Assembly (NCBI GenBank): GCA_016721315.1 | Contig: JADKIL010000001.1 | Location: forward strand, 1 to 64,000 | Length of the DNA: 64,000 bases | Direction of reading: 5' to 3' | DNA from: Candidatus Villigracilis vicinus | GTDB taxonomy: Bacteria > Chloroflexota > Anaerolineae > Anaerolineales > Villigracilaceae | Shown: one piece after another, positions 58,535 to 64,000 of the stretch | Layout of the letters: every line of letters starts with the position of its first letter | Numbering within the stretch: the first letter of the stretch is position 1 | Made by a program: the position numbers and the translations under genes | The notes under the pieces: generated by a model | Database searches by the model: none | Told to the model about the DNA's origin: nothing | Seen by the model: the letters and a program-made list of their open reading frames with translations, nothing else

Positions 58535-59044
58535 ATGAACAAAACTGAACTCTTAATCTGGTTGAGGGCAGAACATCAGCACTGGGAAGAATTTCTCGAC
58601 CATATCGGACCTGAACGTATGGAGGTACCCGGTGTGAATGGAGATTGGTCGATGAAAGATATGGTTGCTCATCTGACTTGCTATCAGCCCTGGGTTACCG
58701 CCCGCATACAGGCTGCGGCTCATGGTGCTCCGGAACCGCTCCCGCCCTGGCCCGCAGAATTACAAACGGATGATGAGGTCAATGCTTGGATCTATGAATC
58801 CAATCGGGGTCGTTCGGTGAGCGAGGTGTTGGATAATGCCCGCCAAATGTTTCACCAATTTTTTGCCGTCATTGAGAATTTACCCGAGGATGTCCGCATC
58901 GAAGAGGTGCAGCATAAGGGGCGAATGTTCTATCTTGTTTGGTTGGGTGAACAGCGTTTTCAGGTTGGCGAGATTTTTGATCATTTCCGTGATGACCATG
59001 AGTCGGATATCCGCGCATGGTTGGCGGGTTTGGAAAGCCAATAA
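58535..59044 (+). CDS. DfsB/ClbS-like DinB-superfamily protein
   Basis: A 169-residue protein: NKTELLIWLRAEHQHWEEFLDHIG, GDWSMKDMVAHLTCYQPW and a C-terminal HFRDDHESDIRAWL. This is the ClbS/DfsB pattern, a DinB branch. ClbS in pks+ bacteria protects against colibactin by hydrolysing its cyclopropane. Here the substrate is unknown, but the gene lies directly before the YcaQ-like glycosylase gene (12 bp apart), suggesting protection from a DNA-alkylating compound. Confidence 0.8.
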   Translation: MNKTELLIWLRAEHQHWEEFLDHIGPERMEVPGVNGDWSMKDMVAHLTCYQPWVTARIQAAAHGAPEPLPPWPAELQTDDEVNAWIYESNRGRSVSEVLDNARQMFHQFFAVIENLPEDVRIEEVQHKGRMFYLVWLGEQRFQVGEIFDHFRDDHESDIRAWLAGLESQ

Positions 59045-59056
59045 ATAAAGAAACCT

Positions 59057-60307
59057 ATGCTGACTATAGACCTCGAAACTGCCCGCCGTTTTATTCTTGG
59101 TAAACAAGGTTTGTGGCCCGGTCGCCGCTGGCGCGGACTCAAAGGTACCGAGCAAGCCATGCGCACCATGGAATATCTTCAACTTGACCCGTTACAGATG
59201 ATTGCACGCAGTCAGGATATTTCTTTATATAGCCGTGTTCTCAATTACAAACCCGAACTTTGGGAAGATGCCGCCTACAAACAGAGAAAGTTCTTCGATT
59301 GGGGTGGCTGGTTGGCGGCGCGCCCGATGGAGGAATTGCCCTACTGGCGGGTGGTGATGCATCGCGAACGGGATGGGGGATACGGTGACTCGCGCCTGCG
59401 GCAGATGGCAAAGGATCATGCAAAGGCAATTGTTGAAGTCTGCGCCATTTTGAAGGATCGAGGAACCGTGAGTAATCGCGACTTTGAAGCGGCAGACCAC
59501 AAAAAGACTCAAAGTTATCGCGGACGAAAAGATAGCGCTCTGGCTTTGTATTATTTGTGGCGCACCGGTGAGGTGATGACGCATCATCGCGAACGGTTTG
59601 AGCGGGTCTATGCACTGACGGAAAACATCGCACCGAAAGAATTGATCTACGAAAAGACTCAGGATGAGGCGGATCGTTTTCTCGTTAGAAAAGAAATCAG
59701 CTTTGGCGGCATCACGCGCATTAAACGTACTGGTGATTCCTATGGACGCGGCGAACCCGACCGGGCAGCGAAAAAACTTCTTGAAGGCATGCTGGCAGAC
59801 GGCGAGATCATCGAAGTAAAAGTGGAGGGCTGGAAGGCGACTCAATATGCGTTGACAGAAGATGAGAAGATCATTTCAGGCTTAAGCGTTGGTCGTATTC
59901 CAAAAGTATGGAAACCTGTAGATACAACGACGACCGAAGAAGCCGTTTTTCTTGCGCCGCTGGATCATGTTAGTGCGCGTGGGCGTGCCAAAGAGTTGTT
60001 CGGGTTTGATTATGTGTGGGAAGTTTACAAGCCGGAACACCAACGCAAATATGGTTATTACGTGTTGCCCGTCTTATGGGGAGACCGTCTGGTTGCCCGC
60101 TTTGATAGCAAGTTAGACAGAACCACAAATACATTCGTGATTTTAGGTTTCTGGCTCGAAGATAAAGCCCTTGCCAAAGATGAAGCCTTTGCTGAAGCTC
60201 TGGCACGTGGATTTGCCCGCTTTGTTAATTTTCTGGGTGCGGAAAAAATGGATGTTAAGGTAATTCCATATCCGCTCTTGCGAAGAACGGCAACTTCATT
60301 TCTCTAG
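59057..60307 (+). CDS. YcaQ/AlkZ-family DNA glycosylase (HTH_42)
   Basis: A 416-residue winged-helix glycosylase. The catalytic motif is QLD at residues 42-44 in YLQLDPLQMIARSQD, the Gln-x-Asp form of YcaQ-type enzymes (AlkZ has Gln-x-Gln). The tandem winged-helix region includes FFDWGGWLAARPMEELPYW, and VFLAPLDHVSARGRAKELFGFDY is a conserved C-terminal block. Such enzymes unhook interstrand crosslinks or remove bulky alkyl bases. It follows the ClbS-like gene and overlaps the convergent GNAT gene by 12 bp. Confidence 0.85.
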   Translation: MLTIDLETARRFILGKQGLWPGRRWRGLKGTEQAMRTMEYLQLDPLQMIARSQDISLYSRVLNYKPELWEDAAYKQRKFFDWGGWLAARPMEELPYWRVVMHRERDGGYGDSRLRQMAKDHAKAIVEVCAILKDRGTVSNRDFEAADHKKTQSYRGRKDSALALYYLWRTGEVMTHHRERFERVYALTENIAPKELIYEKTQDEADRFLVRKEISFGGITRIKRTGDSYGRGEPDRAAKKLLEGMLADGEIIEVKVEGWKATQYALTEDEKIISGLSVGRIPKVWKPVDTTTTEEAVFLAPLDHVSARGRAKELFGFDYVWEVYKPEHQRKYGYYVLPVLWGDRLVARFDSKLDRTTNTFVILGFWLEDKALAKDEAFAEALARGFARFVNFLGAEKMDVKVIPYPLLRRTATSFL

Positions 60308-60736
60308 CTTGTACATTGAGATTTTCCCACCTTCATCGTGAAGCGTAAATCCGTTTTTCTGCAAAACTTTTTGTGAAGCAAGGTTGTGATTTGCCACTTC
60401 TGCGAACAACGGGCGGGTTTTCATGAGCAGTAAAAATTCCGCCACGGCTGTGCTGGCAATCCCGCGCCGCCAAAATTCTTTGCCGATCCAATAGCCGATC
60501 CGCTGTTCGTATTTGCCTTCTTTCCAACAAATGATGTGACCTGCGATCTTCTCTTTGTAGAGAATGGCGCGCGCGGTCGCATTTTTGTTTTTCATAATGC
60601 CTTCCCAGTGCCGCATGAACTCGCCACGGTCTTTGGCTGGGTAGGCAGACATGGCAACCGCTTGTGGATCAAGTTGTTGTTGAAAGAGAATGGGTAGATC
60701 GGCGGGGAGCACAGGACGCAGGGCGATGTTAGGCAT
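60296..60736 (-). CDS. GNAT acetyltransferase
   Basis: A 146-residue protein with the acyl-CoA loop WRRGIAST in YWIGKEFWRRGIAS and the family C-terminal VLQKNGFTLHDEG. It resembles the RimJ-like branch. It is convergent with the YcaQ-like gene, and the two coding regions overlap by 12 bp at their ends. A heptad repeat lies just upstream of its start. Confidence 0.85.
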   Translation of the reverse strand: MPNIALRPVLPADLPILFQQQLDPQAVAMSAYPAKDRGEFMRHWEGIMKNKNATARAILYKEKIAGHIICWKEGKYEQRIGYWIGKEFWRRGIASTAVAEFLLLMKTRPLFAEVANHNLASQKVLQKNGFTLHDEGGKISMYKLEK

Positions 60737-60738
60737 TT

Positions 60739-60766
60739 GGAATGATGATTGAAGATTGGATTTTAT
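60739..60766. repeat. Heptad repeat array J, upstream of the GNAT gene
   Basis: Units GGAATGA, TGATTGA, AGATTGG, ATTTTAT. A short, weaker member of the heptad family. Confidence 0.5.
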
Positions 60767-60830
60767 AAACTTACTGCAACGGGCGAAGTAAAATAGTGTT
60801 GTGTGTAAATCATAACATCATGGAGCAAGA

Positions 60831-61493
60831 ATGATCGAGAAATTATCTTTGCGTTTTTATGGCAGGGTGGGATTGCTGCTGCTTTTGGTCGCGGCACTTA
60901 ATTTTGGATATCCGCTGACGCTGTACATGGGCGGGTTGGGAAATATCATCTTTTTGCTGGCGTATGCGTTGATGTTCGTGATCGGTGTATTGGTGACCAG
61001 CGAAGATAACAAACATTTCATTCAAACCAGTATTGCGGCTGTGGCGTGGATGGTCTGCGCGGTGATCTCGTTCTTTGCCCCATCTTCAAGCTTTGTTGCG
61101 ATTCTTTCGCAGTTGGCGATCATCCCTGCCCAGTTGTTGATGACGATTGCGCTGGTGCGCTACATCTACACATCCAAAGTCGTGGATACGAGCGTGATGA
61201 TGACCGCCATCACGGTCTATATTTTCATTGCCGCCATGTTCACACCGCTATATGTCATCATCAGCCGATTGGATGTGAATGCCTTCGTGGATAACGGATT
61301 GGGAGTCGCACCGCAGTGGCAGCAGTTGGTGTACTTCAGTTTTGTCACACTTGCTACGCTCGGTTATGGTGATGTGCTTCCTCTCAATGCGTGGGCGCGT
61401 TCACTGGCGACGGTGGAAGGGATGGTGGGGGTGTTGTACGTCGCTCTGATCATGGGACGATTGATCGGGGTGTACTCGCAGGAAAGAGATTAA
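60831..61493 (+). CDS. Two-pore-loop type potassium channel protein (Ion_trans_2)
   Basis: A 220-residue membrane protein with about six hydrophobic segments. The selectivity filter is TLGYGDVLP (near 180), the usual TVGYGD with one change, preceded by a pore helix and followed by the last helix. No regulatory RCK domain is present. The start follows GGAGCAAGA. It overlaps the metY gene by 4 bp at its end, on the opposite strand. Confidence 0.87.
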   Translation: MIEKLSLRFYGRVGLLLLLVAALNFGYPLTLYMGGLGNIIFLLAYALMFVIGVLVTSEDNKHFIQTSIAAVAWMVCAVISFFAPSSSFVAILSQLAIIPAQLLMTIALVRYIYTSKVVDTSVMMTAITVYIFIAAMFTPLYVIISRLDVNAFVDNGLGVAPQWQQLVYFSFVTLATLGYGDVLPLNAWARSLATVEGMVGVLYVALIMGRLIGVYSQERD

Positions 61494-62773
61494 GAGCGAA
61501 GCGCCTGATCCAGATCCCAGAGAATATCTTCGATGTCTTCCAAACCAATAGACAAACGAATAAAGTCTGGGCTGACTCCTGCGGCGGTTTGCTCTTCGTC
61601 GGATAGTTGACTGTGGGTGGTGCTGGCGGGATGGATTGCCAGTGAGCGTGTGTCACCGATGTTAGCAACGTGGCTGAAGAGCTGCAGGTTGTCGATGAAT
61701 TTCGCGCCCGCCTCTCTGCCGCCCTTTACGCCGAATCCCATCACCGCACCTGTTCCAAGCGGAAGATATTTTTTTGCGCGTTCGTAATGAGGGTGACTGG
61801 CAAGACCTGCGTACGAGACCCAGTTCACATTGGGGTGACTTTCAAGAAATTCAGCAACACGCTGTGCGTTCTGCACATGACGTTCCATGCGCAGGGAGAG
61901 GGTATCGAGTCCTTGCAGGAGGAACCATGAAGCGATGGGTTGCTGAACTGTGCCAAAATCACGCAAAATACCTGCGCGCGCTTTTGAGATGAACGCCAGC
62001 GGACCAAAGTCATCGGCGTAGGCAACGTCATGGTAGGCAGTATCAGGCTCGGTGAAGTTTTTGAAGCGCCCGCTCTTCCTCCAATTGAATTTACCGCCAT
62101 CCACGATGATTCCGCCCATGGTGGTGCCATGCCCGCCGATGAATTTCGTTGTAGAGTGGGTGATAATGTCCGCGCCCCATTCGAAGGGACGACAGAGGTA
62201 TGGCGTGGCGAAGGTGTTGTCGATCATCAATGGGATGCCGTGCTCGTGCGCGATCTTGGAAACTTCGTCGAAAGGGAAGATGTTGCCGAGTGGGTTACTG
62301 ATGGTTTCGCCGTAGATTATTTTTGTGTTCGGTTGAATGGCGCGGCGAAAATTTTCAGGGTCGCTGGGGTCAACCAATGTGACGTTGATGCCGAGTTTCG
62401 GAAAAGTGGATTTGAATTGTGTGACCGTGCCGCCATACAGTGTGGATGTGGAAACGATGTGGTCGCCTGCTTCGCAAATGGTGAGGATGGCGGTGGCCTG
62501 CGCGGCATGACCTGAACCTACTTCCACGGCGCCAACTCCGCCTTCGAGACTTGTAATGCGTTTTTCAAAGACGTTGCTGGTGGGGTTCGAGATGCGCGTG
62601 TAAATGTTGCCGCTCTCTTGCAAGGCGAAAAGTCTCGCGGCGCGGTCTGTGCTTTGCAGGTCGTAAGCAGTGGTTTGATATATCGGAACGGCGCGGCTAC
62701 CTGTGGCTGGGTCGGGAGTGTAGCCTTCGTGCAGTTGACGTGTGTTGAAACCGAATTTACGGGGTGAGGTCAT
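61490..62773 (-). CDS. metY: O-acetylhomoserine sulfhydrylase (MetY)
   Basis: A 427-residue PLP enzyme of the Cys/Met-metabolism family. YTRISNPTSNVFEKRI, SGHAAQATAI and the Schiff-base Lys in THSTTKFIGGHG are the expected motifs. It forms homocysteine from O-acetylhomoserine and sulfide. The length is that of MetY rather than cystathionine synthase. It lies directly after metA (overlap of 4 bp) on the same strand. A second copy starts upstream at the window end. Confidence 0.93.
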   Translation of the reverse strand: MTSPRKFGFNTRQLHEGYTPDPATGSRAVPIYQTTAYDLQSTDRAARLFALQESGNIYTRISNPTSNVFEKRITSLEGGVGAVEVGSGHAAQATAILTICEAGDHIVSTSTLYGGTVTQFKSTFPKLGINVTLVDPSDPENFRRAIQPNTKIIYGETISNPLGNIFPFDEVSKIAHEHGIPLMIDNTFATPYLCRPFEWGADIITHSTTKFIGGHGTTMGGIIVDGGKFNWRKSGRFKNFTEPDTAYHDVAYADDFGPLAFISKARAGILRDFGTVQQPIASWFLLQGLDTLSLRMERHVQNAQRVAEFLESHPNVNWVSYAGLASHPHYERAKKYLPLGTGAVMGFGVKGGREAGAKFIDNLQLFSHVANIGDTRSLAIHPASTTHSQLSDEEQTAAGVSPDFIRLSIGLEDIEDILWDLDQALRS

Positions 62774-63699
62774 TTATTTCTCTTTGGAATTTCATTTGGG
62801 TCGAACGGCGTGGACTGATAAACGTAATAGTTCAGCCAGTTCGCGTACAACAAGTTGGCATGCCCGCGCCAGCGGACGTTGGGCATTTTGCTCGGGTCAT
62901 CATTGGGATAATAATTTTTCGGCACGTGAATGGACAAGCCCTTGTTCACATCTCGGTCGTATTCGCCTTTGAGGGTGAATGGGTCGTATTCAGAGTGACC
63001 TGTGATGTAGAGATTGCGTCCGTCTTTGTCACTGACGATGTAAATACCAGCATCATCAGATTCAGCAAGGATTTGCAAGTCGGAATGTTTTTCTATGTCT
63101 TCGCGGCGGATCTCGGTGTGACGGGAGTGCGGAGCGAGGAAAATGTCATCGAAGCCGCGCATCAGGCTTTCGGTCCGATTTAAGAGGCGGTGCTCAAAGA
63201 CGCCGAACATCTTGCGGGGCAAGTCATATTTCGGAATCCCGTATTTGTGATACAAGCCCGCCTGTGCTCCCCAGCAAATGTGGAAGGTGGACTCAACGTT
63301 GGTCTCTGACCAATCCATGATGCGTTGGAGTTCCTGCCAGTAATCCACATCCTCGAAGGGCATCTGCTCAACGGGCGCGCCTGTGATGATGAGTCCGTCG
63401 AATTTTTCGTTTTTTACATCATCAAAGGTGACGTAATGTTCCATGAGATGGTCTGCGTCAGTATTCTTGGATTCATGTGTGGCGGTGTTGAGTAAGGTGA
63501 CTTCCACCTGTAATGCCGAGTTGGAAAGCAAACGTAGAATTTGTGTTTCAGTAGAAATCTTGGTGGGCATCAAGTTCAGGATGGCAACACGCAAAGCGCG
63601 GATATCCTGATGAATGGCGCGGTCTTCGTCCATGACGAAGATGTTCTCGTTTTCGAGAGTGGTTCGAGCGGGGAGAGTGGAGGGGATTTTTACAGGCAT
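62770..63699 (-). CDS. metA: Homoserine O-acetyltransferase (MetA/HTA family)
   Basis: A 309-residue HTS-type enzyme. The nucleophile is Cys142 in FHICWGAQAG. Glu111 in GAPVEQMP is the residue reported to favour acetyl-CoA over succinyl-CoA (Gly in E. coli), so it is probably an acetyltransferase despite the old MetA name. It makes O-acetylhomoserine for the adjacent MetY. The start follows a weak site near a heptad/palindrome region. ITGHSEYDPFTLKGEYDRD is the family C-terminal block. Confidence 0.93.
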   Translation of the reverse strand: MPVKIPSTLPARTTLENENIFVMDEDRAIHQDIRALRVAILNLMPTKISTETQILRLLSNSALQVEVTLLNTATHESKNTDADHLMEHYVTFDDVKNEKFDGLIITGAPVEQMPFEDVDYWQELQRIMDWSETNVESTFHICWGAQAGLYHKYGIPKYDLPRKMFGVFEHRLLNRTESLMRGFDDIFLAPHSRHTEIRREDIEKHSDLQILAESDDAGIYIVSDKDGRNLYITGHSEYDPFTLKGEYDRDVNKGLSIHVPKNYYPNDDPSKMPNVRWRGHANLLYANWLNYYVYQSTPFDPNEIPKRNK

Positions 63700-63704
63700 T
63701 TTTT

Positions 63705-63774
63705 GAATGATGAATGTTGAATGCGGAATGATGAATAAATTTCATCATTCCGCATTCTAACTTCTGCATTTACG
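63705..63774. repeat. Heptad repeat array K with a perfect 17-bp palindrome
   Basis: Ten 7-bp units (GAATGAT, GAATGTT, GAATGCG, GAATGAT, GAATAAA, TTTCATC, ATTCCGC, ATTCTAA, CTTCTGC, ATTTACG). The middle forms a 17-bp perfect stem with a 5-nt loop. The stop codon of the next gene upstream (63770-63772) lies in the last unit, so it may also act as a terminator. Confidence 0.8.
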
Positions 63775-64000
63775 CGTTAAGCGCTTGATCCAGATCCCAC
63801 TTGATGTCTTCGAAGTCTTCGAGACCAATGCTCAAGCGGATGAAATCGGGGCTGACGCCAGCGGAGACTTGCTGCTCGTCACTGAGTTGACTGTGTGTGG
63901 TGGCAGGGTGAATGGCGAGACTGCGCGCGTCACCAACATTGGCGAGATGGCTGAAGAGTTGCAGGCTTTCGATGAATTTCTTGCCAGCTTCTGCGCCGCC
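63770..64000 (-). CDS. metY: Second O-acetylhomoserine sulfhydrylase copy, C-terminal part
   Basis: The last 76 codons of a gene cut by the window end. It reads HLANVGDARSLAIHPATT, SDEQQVSAGVSPDFIRLSIG and ends WDLDQALNA, nearly matching the end of the metY at 61490 (SLAIHPASTTHSQLSDEEQ, WDLDQALRS). So metA is flanked on both sides by metY copies. Whether the second is intact cannot be seen here. Confidence 0.88.
   Translation of the reverse strand, partial: GGAEAGKKFIESLQLFSHLANVGDARSLAIHPATTHSQLSDEQQVSAGVSPDFIRLSIGLEDFEDIKWDLDQALNA

Noticed and set aside
47264..60736. Integron cassette array
   Set aside because: Gene types resemble cassettes, but many genes overlap or abut and no attC-like palindromes or integrase are seen.
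63548..63769. Small minus-strand open frame over array K
   Set aside because: Its protein (HHSAFNIHHS-like) is only a reading of heptad repeat DNA.

Overview
The window looks like a chromosomal stretch from an Anaerolineae-type Chloroflexota bacterium. This is an inference from gene content, not from a marker gene. The hints are many secreted lipoproteins with Thr/Pro/Ala linkers, a large split-site ThyX, a fused alpha/beta E1 dehydrogenase, an inositol-phosphate synthase and a system I cytochrome c maturation cluster. No rRNA, tRNA, CRISPR array, transposase or phage gene was seen. Almost all of the window is coding; the only gene-free stretch near 300 bases is 1-288, which may hold a structured RNA.

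Layout: 0-1.7 kb has a GNAT acetyltransferase, an unknown gene and a VF530-type protein. 1.7-6.6 kb is a minus-strand array of five paralogous SH3 lipoproteins with different C-terminal parts. 6.9-16.5 kb (minus) has a 2-oxo acid dehydrogenase set (fused E1, E2, E3) mixed with a four-helix-bundle protein, a dienelactone hydrolase-like enzyme, a methyltransferase, an MBL hydrolase, a UPF0114 membrane protein and a papain-like cysteine protease candidate. 16.6-23.4 kb has an aminotransferase, a lipoprotein, a SpoIIAA-like protein, a membrane Fe-S oxidoreductase and a secreted lytic transglycosylase. 23.4-32.2 kb (minus) is the cytochrome c maturation cluster in the order ccmE, ccmF, ccmH, ccmG, ccmI-like, a cytochrome c lipoprotein, ccmA, ccmB, ccmC (apparently frameshifted), ccmD. 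32.3-46.4 kb has a metallopeptidase plus peptide-binding protein pair, a LysM lipoprotein, an aldo/keto reductase, ThyX, a HIT protein, two deacetylase-like lipoproteins, inositol-phosphate synthase, a GAF histidine kinase, an aspartate aminotransferase and prephenate dehydratase.

47.2-60.7 kb is a dense, mostly plus-strand island of about 19 small stress and detoxification genes: ArsR/SRPBCC, MarR, three DUF1801, two DHFR-like, two DinB-like, VOC and GNAT proteins. Among them sit a short UvrA paralogue with an MFS exporter, a 5'-3' exonuclease, a ClbS/DfsB-like protein and a YcaQ-type DNA glycosylase, which together suggest protection from DNA-damaging small molecules. 60.8-64 kb holds a potassium channel and a metY-metA-metY methionine cluster cut by the window end.

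The most unusual signal is a dispersed family of arrays with strict 7-bp periodicity. They repeatedly lie on the stop codons of upstream genes. In two genes (E2 and thyX) they form in-frame interdomain linkers. A second signal is a 14-bp dyad placed in the spacer of three strong sigma-70-like promoters, including that of the uvrA-like gene.
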